Below are positions 25,729 through 37,883 of a stretch of 64,000 nt of DNA, one piece after another. The notes under the pieces are model-generated. The model was not told where the DNA came from and searched no databases. It worked only from the letters and a program-made list of their open reading frames with translations. Each line of letters opens with the position of its first letter. Position 1 is the stretch's first letter. The stretch lies in assembly GCF_000003815.2 (NCBI RefSeq), contig NC_049984.1, positions 16,290,601 to 16,354,600 of the forward strand. The letters run 5' to 3'. The translations under genes were made by a program, and so were the position numbers. The stretch comes from Branchiostoma floridae (Eukaryota > Chordata > Leptocardii > Amphioxiformes > Branchiostomatidae).

Positions 25729-26490
25729 CAGGGCTCGAAATTAACATAGTCCCGTAGGTCCGGGGCACCAAAAAGCAGAATAAAAAAATCAGTTTTCGAC
25801 TCTCAAAAGCCCCCCAAATTAGATCCGTGCTCCCCAAGTCTAGTGTATTACAGCGCATTGTGCGTGGAAATCCTGGCACGTGAACCTCAAAAAAAGTGAA
25901 AACAATGCCATTTTACTAGAGAATTTTGGGAAACTTTTAGACGTGTAATATGTCATATAGTGTTTTTATTAAGAAGTTAACTGGGGTTACGGGAGCTTGG
26001 TGGCAGCTTATTTACTGATGATCTGCTCGATTCTCCCAAGGAGGTTAGAAAAAGGATTTTCCCAGTTGCGTGCAAAAGCGTTTACTTACATGGAGTAAAA
26101 TCTTCAGAAGGAAATTCGACATGTAAGTCTTAAAGTTCTACACAAACAGTGTACATTTTTTAATGTCAGAAGATAATAATTCTCCTTCTGATGGCCCAAA
26201 ATCACCAGTTAAAAAGTTTTTCTTCCCAACCTCCACTTGTCATGTTTGGTTTGTCTCAAATTTCTGGACAAGACACGTTTGAATCTGGATTGATACTGAG
26301 TTTATTGTATACATGAAATTGACAATTAGTTATACAGAAATGTTGTACTCTGAGTCTGACTCAACATTATATTTATTGTTGTAATACATACTTCCTATGT
26401 GGGACCATCCATCCTCACTTCGGGACGTTTGGAGTTTATTTTGGGGAACACTTCTGGGACAGTAGGGGAAAAAGTTAATTTCGAGTCATG
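25729..26490. mobile_element. Inverted-repeat DNA element
   Basis: Ends are CAGGGCTCGAAATTAAC and GTTAATTTCGAGTCATG. The element is absent from the matching place in block 2 (near 52395), where CTGGCTGCGTTAATAATA runs straight on. The CAGGGCTCGAAATTAAC type of end is common in hAT-like elements; target duplication not clear. Confidence 0.6.
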
Positions 26491-26704
26491 GGGTTAGGTT
26501 TTCTTTGCAAAATCATGCCAGAAGGGTAATTGCATGTACAGTCTCAAGGACTAAGAGAAGTAAATAGTGTGATACATCACACTAGAGCCTAATCAACTAT
26601 ATGATACAATGCAGAGTGGACTATTGTCGGGTTTGACTTCTAATGACCCCGGTGGCAACTCTAAGGCAGGCCGCTAGGAGCGCGGTTTTAGTCAGGCTAG
26701 TGGA

Positions 26705-26874
26705 TACTATAAATGCAGAAATGTTCGCGGTGGATTAATGTTCGCGGTTTTCGCGGTGACCACTTCACCGCGAACTTAAATCCACCGCGAACATTTTTCT
26801 ATTATGGTATTAGATTGCAGTCTATGGTGTTACCGCGAAATTAAATCCCCGCGAACTTAAATGAATTTACAGTA
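26705..26874. mobile_element. MITE, TACTGTAAAT/GCGGT family
   Basis: Ends TACTATAAATGCAG and ATGAATTTACAGTA, with long inner arms of GTTCGCGGTGGATT against AATCCACCGCGAAC. The same family is embedded in the palindrome arms (48775 and 50460). Confidence 0.75.
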
Positions 26875-26999
26875 CTTAAATTTAAACGGGAATTCCAGTC
26901 ACAAACATCGTGCGACAGGTTGACGACAGAATGACGGCGGTAGGTGTATCGTACGTAGTAAAGCCGCCTTTATATATATATAATCAATTTGCTCCGTTT

Positions 27000-28450
27000 A
27001 CCTATTGTGACTCCCAATTAAGAGGCAATTTGAACTCTCAATAGTGTTGTAGATCGGTTCCTGCTAGCCTGTGTTTACACAAGTACATGGGGTTAATTTA
27101 CCCAGCCCCGCGGCGGCAATTGTAGAGCCGGCCGCTAGGGGCGCGAATTTAGTCAGGCTAGGTTCCTGCTAGCGCTAAGACAATACTGATTTAATTATGT
27201 GTATAGTGTCATCTGGGCACTGCAAAAGTTTAACTAATGTGAGCGTGGGAAGAAATATATTACTAAAAAAGTTGCTTTAATTATGAAATCTATGTGGTCA
27301 GAAAGGTTGCACCTATGACTGAAGGCTCGGGACAAGGTACTAGAATGTCAAACAATACATCCTTTATTTTTGTCGTTCTTTCACTTCGAATTCTTTGTAT
27401 TTGGAAGCTAGTGATCGACATTTTCTGACATTGGCATTTCTCGATATTCATCGCATCTGATAGCCTTTTTTAACATTATGTAGCGCCTTTGTACAATTTA
27501 AAGTATGGTTGAAAACTGTTTTTTGGATACCGACGAAAATTGATGCGTGCGCGGATGTCTTCCGTATATAATTGGGTCGGTGTGGCCTAACGTACTAGTA
27601 GTTCGACCGTTTTTTATGCAACGCTATGATAAGTACCGTGCCAAACACTGCACAAAATTCCAAAGAAATCCGTAACGTGAAAGCAGTGTGTCTAGTTCCT
27701 GAGAAAGTCGTTCATTTTCGTCAATACTTGCTGGTTGGTTGGTTGGTTACTAGTGTAAGGTGAGAGTTTGTTGGTAGTAAGGTTTGAGCTGGGAGGTTTT
27801 AGCTTTACGTCGTTAAAACCTCCTTGGAGTAGGCTTCTAGTTTCCCCACCTGTTCTTGTTCCAGTACCTATTCGAGAATATGTGAGGGCAGCACAGTTTA
27901 CTGACAGTTGTCGGACTTTCAGGAGTTATTATCTCTATCATCATTATATAGTGCAATGTAGCGGCCAACTTACTTTCAAGAAGATTGCAACGTTCTACGA
28001 CCTCAATTCTTACCTTAACACTATATAGATAACATGTTGTATGTCCTTATTAGAATTGTCGGAAATATCGTATAAGCGACACACAAATCACAAATGTTGG
28101 AAATATTCTTTAGCAAGAGCCCATCATAGCATTATCTATATGCAAATCAATCATGAAAGTGGTCAATTCAATGCAAGTTAACAACCTACGATCCTTTGAA
28201 GTAAATGTAGCTCTCTATTCAAGTCCCATGTTTGTCATCGTAAGTTGTCCTTTATCGTCATTTGCCAATAAACAATAATACATGTATCTAGGTAGTGAAT
28301 ATATGGGGACAGGAATGCAGTCCCAAGAGTAAGGATCAGCTGCCACAAATTATATATTGAGACCGGAATACATAACCGCACCCCTCTAGAATAAAGATGG
28401 TAGAATAGAGGACGAATGCCATTTTGTAATAGAATGTAGATTGTATAGCA
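27000..28450. other. Duplicated noncoding DNA, block 1
   Basis: Shared with 52680-53560 and without a plausible gene. It contains a MITE end (GGCCGCTAGGGGCGCG, 27130) and (GGTT)n near 27733-27748. Confidence 0.5.
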
Positions 28451-28559
28451 AAGAGAAAAATGAATTATGTAGGTTTTCCATCTACAATTCCCTTAAACCA
28501 ACGACAAAATCAGAAACCACTGTTAGGTTCGAAATCAAGTTCACAAACACACGATCTAG

Positions 28560-29085
28560 GTACAGTCCATTTTATTCTTCATCTCTCGTCGCACATGGCA
28601 CACAGCCCCTGGACTCCCTCCAGGAGTGTCTCTCCTCTCTCTGGCTCTCCCCTCCAGACTCTGACCTACTCAAACCTGCTCTCTGGCCTCCTTTGGGTCC
28701 TACCATTTCCCATACTTGTGCGGGGGTTTCCACTCAACACACAACAACCACTTTTTATTCATTCAAAACGAGCCTTACAATCTGACCTCTGACCCCTCTG
28801 ATCAATGACCTAGAATTTTGTTTGAAAATTTGCTTCATTTCGTTTAACGTTTATCTATTTACTGTTCTGTTTTATTCATATGATTATTCTTGTGATGAGT
28901 TTTTGTAATTGATGACTTTGAGTTGTTATTGTTGAGTTAATCACAGTCAAGTTATTACATTTATGTTTGATTAGTCACGTTTTGTGTTATACGATTATTG
29001 TTATGTTTATGTTGATTGATTTGGGCTCCCTTTGAAATCAGCTTAAGTAGGGACTACCCTGAAAGATTGATAAATAAATAAATAG
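28560..29085 (+). mobile_element. LINE 3' end with (ATAA)n tail
   Basis: A frame ending near 28785 (…SLWLSPPDSDLLKPALWPPL…) is followed by a T-rich 3' region and GGGCTCCCTTTGAAATCAGC with GGGACTACCCTGAAAG, then (ATAA)n at 29070-29085. That ending is typical of non-LTR retrotransposons. It is missing from the matching place in block 2 (53560-53585), so it is an insertion made after duplication or deleted there. Confidence 0.5.
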
Positions 29086-29496
29086 GCTTGTACAAGACCT
29101 ATTTCCCTATTTCATACACTTGAAATTCATATTCCCAGACAATTTGTTTCATTGTAAAACCGATCTGATGTCTTCCCTATAGCTGAAAAGCGAAGAGAAG
29201 CTAAATTTATCTGATGAAAATTGAATTTGTATCTGGTATATACATCTGTTCAACATGTTTTGTTGCGACTTGTACTTAATAGTCCAGTGTGCCAAGAATG
29301 TAAAGGTCTTCATTCGGTCATTCCTACAAATACCAAGAACAGCTAAATGCCTGTGCGTAACGAAGTCACTCATTTTTTGATACTTCATTATTTTATCCAA
29401 AAAAAAGAATATTCTTCAACCTTTGACACTTTGTAAGGCTTAAACAAGTACCTCCAAAGTCTGGATGTCTTCTCAGTACATCTTGTTCACGGCGTG

Positions 29497-29526
29497 ACCT
29501 AGTGTCGCGAGAGCGCGAGACTAGGT
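29497..29526. promoter_or_regulatory. CTCGCGAG-type hairpin upstream of copy A
   Basis: ACCTAGTGTCG and CGAGACTAGGT form a nearly perfect hairpin around GTCGCGAGAGCG. The copy upstream of gene D (53927-53956) contains the full TCTCGCGAGA palindrome known from vertebrate TATA-less promoters. Function here is inference. Confidence 0.25.
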
Positions 29527-29692
29527 CCGAGACTTGCGTGGACCATCTGCCCCCCCCCCCCCCATACGTGACTGATGAACCTATTCAACAAACGTCACTC
29601 ATGCATGTCATAAAACTCATATAGGTCGCTACTGACGTCATCACATCACCCGTCGTCCCAGCCTACTGCTGCCTGTCAATCACAGTGACGTC

Positions 29693-31597
29693 ATGGCCTA
29701 CGTGATCCACCCCAGGGAGTCCCGCCCCTTCAGCTTCCTGCACCCCGCCATGGGGGAGGCGAAGACACACCCCACGGTCACCGCCTTCCTGCAACTAGAC
29801 ACAGAACAAATCATACTCAGATATTCTTCTTTCTTTTAATTTTCATAAATTTAAGATCATCTACTTTGCTGTTTGCATCGGATAAACTACGATCAATATG
29901 TGTGGTGGGTTCTTTGACGTGCTCGAGGTGTGATTGGATCTCCGCTTCACATGTCAAGTGAGAAAACTTAATTACCAAAGCATGTGTATACCTTGTTTTA
30001 GTCAAATGAGGTATTTAGTGAGGTGCCCTTGTAAGAGCGCACTAGTAGATCAATGTTGTCAAAATAAATACTCAAATTGTATCCAAAGTTTTGACACACT
30101 AAAGAAACACTGACTTTTTCCGGTTTCACTACTACATTTGTACTACAGTCCTCTTCACTGTTCCAGTGACCATTCCCTTAGAACACGTGACATAAGCAAT
30201 TGACCAATGGTGTTGGCTTGCAAAAGTGGCAAGATGGCGACGCTGATCTGTAATGTGCTTTGTTCTTTCAGATACTGCAAAGAACACAAAGACGTCCAAC
30301 CGGGAAGCTCTGTGGGAACTACTGACGTACCGGCCAAAACACTTCCGCTGGGCCGGAGCGGACCTCTTCCCGGGTGTCACCGCGGCGGCGGCGGAGATGG
30401 TGGTCTGGAGGTCAACTCGTGCCCGAGCGGACAGAAGTACATGCCACACGGTACGGGGATGGACAGCGGCTACCACAAGCTCATGAGCGAGACGTTTCGC
30501 GACACAGTTTCCAGCAAGTGCGACCCGTTTCTCCGCAACAAGCCCCTGGCGGTAGTGCTGGACAAGAACCAACTCGAGACTAGCGGCTACGCAGCTGCGC
30601 TGGCCGACATCACAAAGGAGCCTGTGTACGTTGTGGAGGCTTACCTGAACCAGCCCAAAGAACACAACATCCGCTGGACGGACGGCATCATGGAGGTCAG
30701 AGACGTGGAGGACCAATGGCACGCCGTCAGAGCTGCGTTCCGTTACGTCACACAGAAACCGTGGACGCGCATCCCTCTCACCACCAAGACCGTCGTCTTT
30801 AACCCGATCTCATGTTGTCTGGCGGAGGAAGGAACAAGCTTCTTGCCGCCATGGCGTATGAAGACTTCAACAAGCAGCAGGGAGGCACGGGGCTTCGCAT
30901 CCGGACCCCCCGTACGTTCCTGCGCGTGACCAAGGCTCAGATACCGACTGCTGTCCAGGCACTAGGCGGGAAAGCCGTCATCAAGGTCCCTTACAGCAAC
31001 TGCGGACAGGGGGTGTACACCGTGACGTCACAGAAGGAACTGGACAAGCTGATGGCGCTGGACCTTAACTACGAGAAGTTCATCGTCCAGGCCCTCGTCG
31101 GTCACAAGAACTGGTCCAGCTCCCAGTGGCACCACGCCTGCACCCTCCCGGACGAGGAGGGTAGGGAGTACGTCTTCGATACGCGCTTGATGGTCCATGC
31201 GACCCCTGACGGTTTCCGGCCGCTCTGCATCTTCAGTAGACGCGCCCACCTGCCACTACCAGACACCTTGGACGGGACCGAAGATTCCTGGGAGTACCTC
31301 GGCACCAATCTGTCGATCAAGGACACCATCGGCGCCTGGCAGTCGGACACGGAAAGGCTTCTGTCCGTGGACAACGAACCGTTCGAGGCGCTGGGGCTCA
31401 GCGTGGAAAATTTGGTGGACGGCTTCGTTCAAACCGTCATGGCGGCCACCGCCATCGACAAGATGTGCTGCCGCCTCGTACGGCCGGACAACTCGTTCGA
31501 CTTCGAAGAATTCGCGGTGCTGGCAGACGACAGAAAGATCCTGGAAGAGATCTACGATTTGTCGGACACATCTGATGAAACGAGTGTCGTCAATTAG
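29693..31597 (+). pseudogene. Copy A, ATP-grasp-like gene, disabled
   Basis: Same two-exon plan as copies B and D: an ATG exon (29693-29820) and a large exon (30272-31597). Defects: the exon 1 donor reads CAG|AT instead of CAG|GT; the acceptor-like tract upstream of exon 1 seen in D (TTCTTTGCAG) is replaced; an extra G after the DVQP codons shifts the frame until a compensating loss near 30405, so about 34 residues are scrambled, including the RWAGADLFPGV segment; a further 1-bp loss near 30825 is not compensated. A codon is also lost in the YMPHGG motif. From 30830 on the reading frame is intact to TAG and nearly identical to B and D. It pairs with D as the block 1 member of a segmental duplication. 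Confidence 0.85.
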
Positions 31598-31656
31598 TAG
31601 CACCTGGGGAAAGCACAGAGTCAGAGAGCATATTTCTCATGATTATTACGTTATGA

Positions 31657-32044
31657 TAGAACCACATTTACAAACCGGAGCCCGGCCGGGATGTTTGCGG
31701 GTCCAATAACTAAAAGAAATGCATACAAGGATATGCAAAAAAGCAGCTTCTCTAGCAACAGGATATGATTTTGGAAACGGTCAGACGTTTGTGACAGAGT
31801 GATACTGACGAAAACTTGGTGGATTCCAGTTGAAGCGTCTGACCGTTTCCAAAATCATATCCAGTTGCTTGAGTAACTGCTTTTGGCATATCTTATTACC
31901 TGGATGTCTAACCTACATCGACGCATATCAAGATATATAGAGATATACACAAATTATGACAGGGACCAAATTGTGTTTTTTGTATTTTGTATTATACTTA
32001 ACTTCAACAAACTGTCTGGCCGGGTCCCGGTTTGAACATTTGAC
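31657..32044. mobile_element. CCGGGCC-type TIR element 3' of copy A
   Basis: Ends ACCACATTTACAAACCGGAG and GGTCCCGGTTTGAACATTTG, with a nested MITE at 31754. Related elements lie in the same place behind B, C, D and E and, in compact form, at 58203-58400 and 62281-62487. Confidence 0.55.
31754..31868. mobile_element. MITE with 33-bp arms
   Basis: AGCAACAGGATATGATTTTG plus GAAACGGTCAGACG (31754-31787) is the reverse complement of 31836-31868, with one mismatch. The loop is about 48 bp. The part following it (ACCTGGATGTCTAACC) recurs at 7085. Confidence 0.85.
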
Positions 32045-32136
32045 CGTAATATAACTTTTTGGGGCTTCACGGCAGTAGCATGGTTCAACTGGTTGTTATT
32101 GGCAATATTTTATTAATGTTATCAAAAAGACCTAGC

Positions 32137-32259
32137 CTTGCACTCAAGAAAGGGCTGAAAGAAGAAGAAGGACCAAGGGATCGCGACCTGCTGGCCGCCA
32201 TGTTGGACAGAGATGTCTGGGACAGTATTATTCGCAGCAACACGTACATACGAGGATGA
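32137..32259 (+). other. Conserved 40-codon frame behind copy A
   Basis: Reads LALKKGLKEEEGPRDRDLLA then AMLDRDVWDSIIRSNTYIRG and stop. The same frame and stop are kept behind copies B, D and E, where a single-codon difference leaves the frame unchanged. Changes are not concentrated at third positions, so coding is unproven. It could be a former terminal exon or 3' UTR. Confidence 0.3.
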
Positions 32260-32779
32260 ACTGAACTGAATTGAGTCATGTTATTGTCCATAGAATGATG
32301 GCAAACTTCTGTCTGTTTTGAAAATATCGGTAAATATGTCAATAACGGGTAAACTAAGGGCAACCCTAATGTGCTTTTTCCAAACGTGCATACTGAAAAG
32401 TAGCCACAAAGGACAAATGTAAAGCTGCACATAGTACTCTAGTCCAAATGCCACAATGTGCTCTTGCATCTTATGAATGTGTTTGTAAGGCTGCAACGGT
32501 GAAATGATGTAAATTCACTGGTGATTTTGTATCGAATTGTCAAGTTCCAAAGATTACAACGTCCACATGACGTTATATTTGGTCAATTTGTCGATTACTA
32601 AAGCTATGGTGATGTTACAAAGGTTTAAGTACTCGGAGCGTGATTGGTGACACAATTAATGTCCACCGATAATTAAAGTCAAACTGGTTCTTTAATGTAA
32701 CTTCTGATTCACTGGTGATTTTTGTCATGTTTCGAAGACATTAATGTCCACTGAATTCATGAAATGAAGCAAAGGTCTG

Positions 32780-34150
32780 TACAACCCCGTACAGCAGAGT
32801 ATGTTTTACAAAGACTATACTAGATCCGCGCCCTCTAAAAGTGGTCGGTCTGGTTTTAGTGCAGTACCAAGGTGAAGCGTCCTGACAAACACTGCGCAGT
32901 CAGCCTACAGTAAGCATTCACTTAAGGGTCACTTTATACCCCCCCTCACATTAGGCGAAAATTGATCGGACGACGTGTCTGCGAGCTACAAATTACGAGG
33001 AGGCATGGCCCTGACGGGAAGGGGGGAACTCTGCCATTTCTTCGTCGGCATCAGGGTCATACCTCCTCGTAATTTAGAGCTCGCAGACTCGTCGTCCGAT
33101 CGATTTTCGCCTAATGTGAGGGGGTATTAGGACTACTTGAGATTCCGAAACCCCTTCCAGAGCGGTGAATACGGTTTGTCAATTTCCTAAAAAAAAACGT
33201 CGTAATTTTTTGCCCATACTTGCTCGCAGTGGGAACTAGTCCTAAAGTGCCCCTAAAGTGAATCAATACCTCAAAGTCTAAAGCAGGGTGCACAGGGAAG
33301 GTATATAGCAAAATTCAATATGTGTGAATACAATCTGCACAATATTACAAAATGAACTTTCTATTTGTTCGATCTCTTTTCGTTCTTTCGTTCGTGGAAA
33401 TCATGGAACTGTAGTCTTAAAACTGGACCAGCATGGTTTCCAAATTGCTGTTGTGCATATTATGATGATAACAATGTCCTTTTCAAGGACTGTAACGCAC
33501 TACTTTATACCCGAACTACTATTGGTGACGAGGTCAATTGAGGATAAATACTGTGTTATGTGAACTTACATAAGACACAAAGTGTCCGCCTTAAAGAAAA
33601 CATCTCTTGCGGACGACTACCATGTCGTAGTTTGCGTTATCAAAAAGTACCTGGAACCTTTGAGTTATTCAGGAAATGATTTTTCATGCGGCTGAATATG
33701 CAAGACCTGTATTGGTTTCGTTGCCGTCCTTGGGACCGCCATTTTGTTTCCCAACAGAGTGGATGGGGTGTACAATGGGAAGGGATGTCGTCATTCTTAC
33801 AAGTTTGTGATAGCAGAACCTGTATTGGATTAGGTCCCGTCTTTGAGTGCCTCCATTTTGCTTCCAAAGGAATGATGCATGATGGGAAGAGGTGATATAA
33901 CAGCAATATATTGTTACCCGATCAATCCCAAGGCAGTAGAAGTCTTTGGAAATGGCTCCTTATTCAAGTTACATATTTCTCATTTACAATATTAGTACCG
34001 TAGATGGCCATTATCTGTAAATGACGTATTCGTTCATACATGGCATTTTCATGTATTCTCCAGACGGCGAAGAGTCCCCGAAGCGTCAGATCACCAGCAC
34101 ACCACACGTCGTTCTCTCATACCACAATACCTGTCAATCACAGTGACGTC
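32780..34150. promoter_or_regulatory. Type II 5' flank of copy B
   Basis: Homologous, in order, to the flanks of C (40380-41734), E (58430-59394) and F (62680-63690), but not to those of A and D. It contains a conserved GACCGCCATTTTG (33735-33747; GCCCGCCATTTTG in C and F), resembling a YY1-type start-site element. Just before the ATG exon ATTCTCCAG (34060-34068) can serve as an acceptor, implying an upstream non-coding exon that I cannot place. Confidence 0.4.
32936..33127. mobile_element. MITE, ATACCCCCTCAC family
   Basis: Arms begin ATACCCCCCCTCACATTAGG (left) and end CCTAATGTGAGGGGGTAT (right), and pairing continues through GCGAAAATTGATCGGACGAC and GTCTGCGAGCT, about 60 bp in all. TTA or TA is duplicated at the ends. 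Absent from the type II flanks of C and E. Confidence 0.85.
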
Positions 34151-35843
34151 ATGGCCTACGTCATCCACCCCAGGGAGGCTCGCCCCTACAGCTTCCTGCA
34201 CCCTGCCATGGGCGAGGCGAAGACACACCCCACGGTCACCGCCTTCCTGCATCTCGACACAGAACAGATCATACACAGGTATTCTTACACTTCTTTTTCT
34301 TACCATTAAATTTTCAATCTTAGCATCGGAGAGACCACGTACAATCAATGGTTTGGGGTTTTGAATGATCTTCAATGTGGCAAGATTTCCTGAATAGTGG
34401 TTGCCCGTTTACGAAATGGCTATCGATTCAATGAATCTGGCTGCATGGATTCCACCAATAGCGGTACAGATTTGTAATTTTCCTTGTCCTTGCAGGTACC
34501 GCAAAGAACACAAAGAGGTCCAACCGGAAGCTCTATGGAAAATTCTGACGTACCGGCCTAAACACTTCCGCTGGGCCGGAGGGGACCTCTTTGCGGGTGT
34601 CGCCGCGACCGGGCAGCGCGAGATGGTGGTTGTAGAGGTCAATTCGGTCCCGACCGGACCGAAGTACATGCCTCACGGCGGTACGGGTATGGACAGCAGC
34701 TACCACAAGCTAATGGGCGAGACGTTCCTCGATACGGTCTCCAGTAAGTGCGACCCTTCTCTCCGCAACATGCCCCTGGCGGTACTGCACGACAAGCAGA
34801 ACACACATCGCCAGCAAATAGAGCCTATCGCCTACGCCACGGCGCTGGCCGACATCACAAAGGAGCCTGTGTACCTCGTGGAGACTTTCGTGGACCAGCC
34901 CAAAGAACACAGCATCCGCTGGACGGACGGCATCATGGAGGTCAGAGACGTGGAGGACCGATGGCACGCCGTCAGAGCTGCCTTACGTTACGTCACTCAG
35001 AAACCGTGGACGCGCATCCCTCTCACCACCAAGACCGTCGTCTTTAACCACATCGCCAGCGATCTGTCCGGGGGAAGGAACAAGCTTCTTGCCGCCATGG
35101 CGTATGACGACTTCAACAAGCAGCAGGGAGGCACGGGACTTCACATCCGGACGCCCCGTACGTTCCTGCGCGTGACCAAGGCCCAGATACCGACTGCCGT
35201 CCAGGCACTAGGTGGGAAAGCCGTCATCAAGGTTCCTTATAGCAACTGTGGACAGGGTGTATACACCGTGACGTCACAGAAGGAACTGGACAAGCTGATG
35301 GCGCTGGACCTTAACTACGAGAAGTTCATCGTCCAGGCCCTCGTCGGTCACAAGAACTGGTCCAGCTCCCAGTGGCACCACGCCTGCACCCTCCCGGACG
35401 AGGAGGGCAGGGAGTACGTCTTCGATACGCGCTTGATGGTCCATTCGACCCCTGACGGTTTCCGGCCGCTCTGCATCTTCAGTAGACGCGCCCACCTGCC
35501 ACTACCAGACACCTTGGACGGGACCGAGGATTCCTGGGAGTACCTCGGCACCAATCTGTCGATCAAGGACACCATCGGCGCCTGGCAGTCGGACACGGAA
35601 AGGCTTCTGTCCGTGGACAACGAACCGTTCGAGGCGCTGGGGCTCAGTGTGGAAAATTTGGTGGACGGCTTCGTTCAAACCGTCATGGCGACCACCGCCA
35701 TCGACAAGATGTGCTGCCGCCTCGTACGGCCGGACAACTCGTTCGACTTCGAAGAATTCGCGGTACTGGCAGACGACAGGAAGATCCTGGAAGAGATCTA
35801 CGATTTGTCGGACACATCTGATGAAACAAGTGTCGTCAACTAG
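34151..35843 (+). CDS. Copy B, circularly permuted ATP-grasp-like protein
   Basis: Exons 34151-34278 and 34496-35843 (intron of 217 bp, CAG|GTATTC to TTGCAG|G, an Arg codon split by the intron) give 491 residues without defect. Start: GACGTCATGG, the first ATG conserved in all copies. The exon 1 peptide (MAYVIHPREARPYSFLHPAM) is conserved. Exon 2 shows RWAGGDLF, then EVNSVPTGPKYMPHGG (about residues 83-98), a central region, then IRTPRTFLRVTKAQIPTAVQ and the glycine-rich loop VIKVPYSNCGQGVYTV, followed by KFIVQALVGHKNW and YVFDTRLMV. An E-x-N motif with Gly three residues later, placed before the Lys/Gly loop, is the order of circularly permuted ATP-grasp enzymes; by family these join a carboxylate to an amine using ATP. 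Substrate unknown. No signal peptide or membrane segment, so probably cytosolic. It uniquely carries HDKQNTHRQQIEP where the others have LDKNQLE. Fold assignment is inference; the gene itself is secure. Confidence 0.85.
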
Positions 35844-35897
35844 TAGCACCAGGGGAAAGCACGGAGATTATATTTCCCATATTTATTACGTTATGAT

Positions 35898-36184
35898 AGG
35901 ACCACATTTACAAACTGGAGCCCGGCCGGGATGTTTGCGGGAAGACGAAAATTTAAAAAAAAATGCATATCAAGAGATATACAAAAATTATGATAGGATC
36001 ACATTTGGAAAACTGCTCGGCCGGGTGGTTTGTGAGAACAGACATTTTAAACATGTATATCAAGATATAGAGAGGTATGCAAATTATGACAAGGACCAAT
36101 TTCCTTTAGGTTTAGTGTGTTTTGTTGCCTTTTGTATGATACCTTACTTCAACAAACTGCCCGGGTCCCGGTTTGAAAATTGAG
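35898..36184. mobile_element. CCGGGCC-type TIR element 3' of copy B
   Basis: Starts GGACCACATTTACAAACTGG and ends GGTCCCGGTTTGAAAATTGA; contains internal near-repeats around ATTATGATAGGATCACATTT and GACATTTTAAACATGTATAT. Confidence 0.5.
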
Positions 36185-36275
36185 CAGTATCTTTCGGGGG
36201 CTCCACGCCAATGGCATGGTTCAACTGGCTATCAATGGCAATATTTCATTAATATAATCATGAAAGACCTATAGT

Positions 36276-36398
36276 CTGGCACTCAAGAAAGGTCTGAAAG
36301 AAGAAGATGGACTAAAGAATCGCGACCTGCTGGCCGCCATGTTGGACAGAGATGTCTGGGACAGTATTATTCGCGGCAACACGTACATACGACGATGA
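36276..36398 (+). other. Conserved 40-codon frame behind copy B
   Basis: LALKKGLKEEDGLKNRDLLA then AMLDRDVWDSIIRGNTYIRR and stop. Differs from the copy A version by 8 bases, 3 of them at third positions, so selection on protein is not shown. Confidence 0.3.
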
Positions 36399-37571
36399 AC
36401 CGAACTAAACTGAACTAAACTGAACTGAATTGAGTCATGATATTGTCCATCGAATGATGGCAAATTGTTTTTAAAGTTTTTTGAAAGTATCGGTAAATAA
36501 GTCAACAACGGGTAAAATAAGGGCAACCCTAATGTACCTTTCCGAATGTGCATAGCTATAGTGAATAATAGACACAGTCCATAGTACTCTAGTCCAGCTA
36601 CACATAGTACTCCAGTCCAGCTACCATAACCTGCTTTTGCATCTCAAGAATGTGTTTATATGGCTACAATGCTAAAATTGAAGATTCACTGGTGATTTTG
36701 TACCGAATTGTCAACTTCAGAACACTATAATGTCCAAATGACGTAATATTAATTAATGGTGTATATGTCGACTACTAAAGCTATGATAATGTTGTTATAG
36801 ATGCTCGAAGGGTATTCGGCGACAAATCAATATCAACTGGATTTTCATGCAAACTGTTCTTTAATGTAAATTCACAGATGATTTTTGTACCAAATTCACC
36901 CCCATGAAACTCCTTTTCCGCCGTAAGCAAAAAATCTCGCTGTACCTGTTAAAAGATCTCGCCGTACCTTTTCGCCGCACGTAATAGCCGATATACCGCT
37001 CGGTCACAGGGCATATACTCACACGAAAGTCGCATCTAAATACCCTGTACTGCAACGATACACGGTCTCATATAGCCTATGCTCTAGGAAACATTCCTTG
37101 CCACCTCTCTACCCAGTGGCGTTGTACAATTCGCGACCAATCTTGAAAACTGCAAACTGTGGAGAGAAGCGGTCTGCATGCGCAGAGAAGCAGAGATCCC
37201 GCGTAACCAGTGACAATCGTCTGTGGTGATAAACTTGATTTGTACCCGTAGCACGCAGAGAGAATTGCTGTCAACGTTGACGGTTGATGAAACGTCAAGT
37301 CAACTTAAACTTAAACGGTCGTACAAGAACAAACGGCGACAACTGTTGTAAGTTAATTATAATAAGAAATAGCAGGTATTAAACAGCAGTCTGGGCGACT
37401 GTCTCTGTTCAGGATGATATACAGTAGTGTCTGTTCACATGGGTCTTTGTGGGTCTGTCCACAGGGGTATTCTAATGGAGGGTGGTGTGAGATAAAGGGC
37501 TAGTGGACCCAACCATATAGTGGAATTATGTTTTACTGCAATGTGTGGCGATTTGATAAGATTGTACATGT
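36399..37571. other. 3' flank of copy B, no gene
   Basis: Up to about 36860 it matches the downstream DNA of A, D and E (ACTGGTGATTTTGTACCGAA and others). At 37081-37190 the minus strand carries a fragment homologous to 39920-40012 (CCGCTTCTCTCCACAG, TGTACAACGCCACTGGG). Confidence 0.5.
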
Positions 37572-37581
37572 AGCACAAACA

Positions 37582-37767
37582 TACTCTCCAAGCAGAGGTT
37601 ATGCTCCGGCTGTTTTTGGACGTTGTTTTCGGCGTTTTTATCGAGATTTCCATTTTGTGGCCTAACCACACGAGACATCAATAAAATGGTACAAAATAGA
37701 AAGCCCGATAAAAACACCCAAAAAACGTTTAAAAAACAGCCGGCGCCTAACCTCTGCTTAGAGAGTA
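37582..37767. mobile_element. MITE with perfect 9-bp target duplication
   Basis: TACTCTCCAAGCAGAGGTTA and TAACCTCTGCTTAGAGAGTA are the ends of long arms (about 85 bp each) of a 186-bp element. GCACAAACA flanks both ends (37573-37581 and 37768-37776). A 9-bp duplication is typical of Mutator-like elements. No transposase. Confidence 0.9.
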
Positions 37768-37883
37768 GCACAAACATGCAATTTGTACAAATCGTCCATG
37801 CAATTTGAACAAGTAATCGCAGATATTCTATTATCAGTTCTGTCACCCTCATACCTGGGTCACCACCACAAATGAGTGCAGAT

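Larger units (their letters stand above)
23985..32750. repeat. Segmental duplication, block 1 (with copy A)
   Basis: Aligns in order with 46150-57100: for example ATAGAAACCGGATGAAACCG near 46168 matches 24001, TTTATTATGGC near 47186 matches 25330, TCCAGCTCTCAAAGCAG near 52030 matches 25351, the noncoding run around 27750-28440 matches 53200-53545, then the gene copies themselves (A and D). Differences are insertions: a hAT-like element and a LINE tail in this block, a 4.8-kb palindrome in the other. Confidence 0.8.

Noticed and set aside
30812-31597. Independent gene starting at 30812
   Set aside because: It is the C-terminal half of copy A after an uncompensated frameshift.
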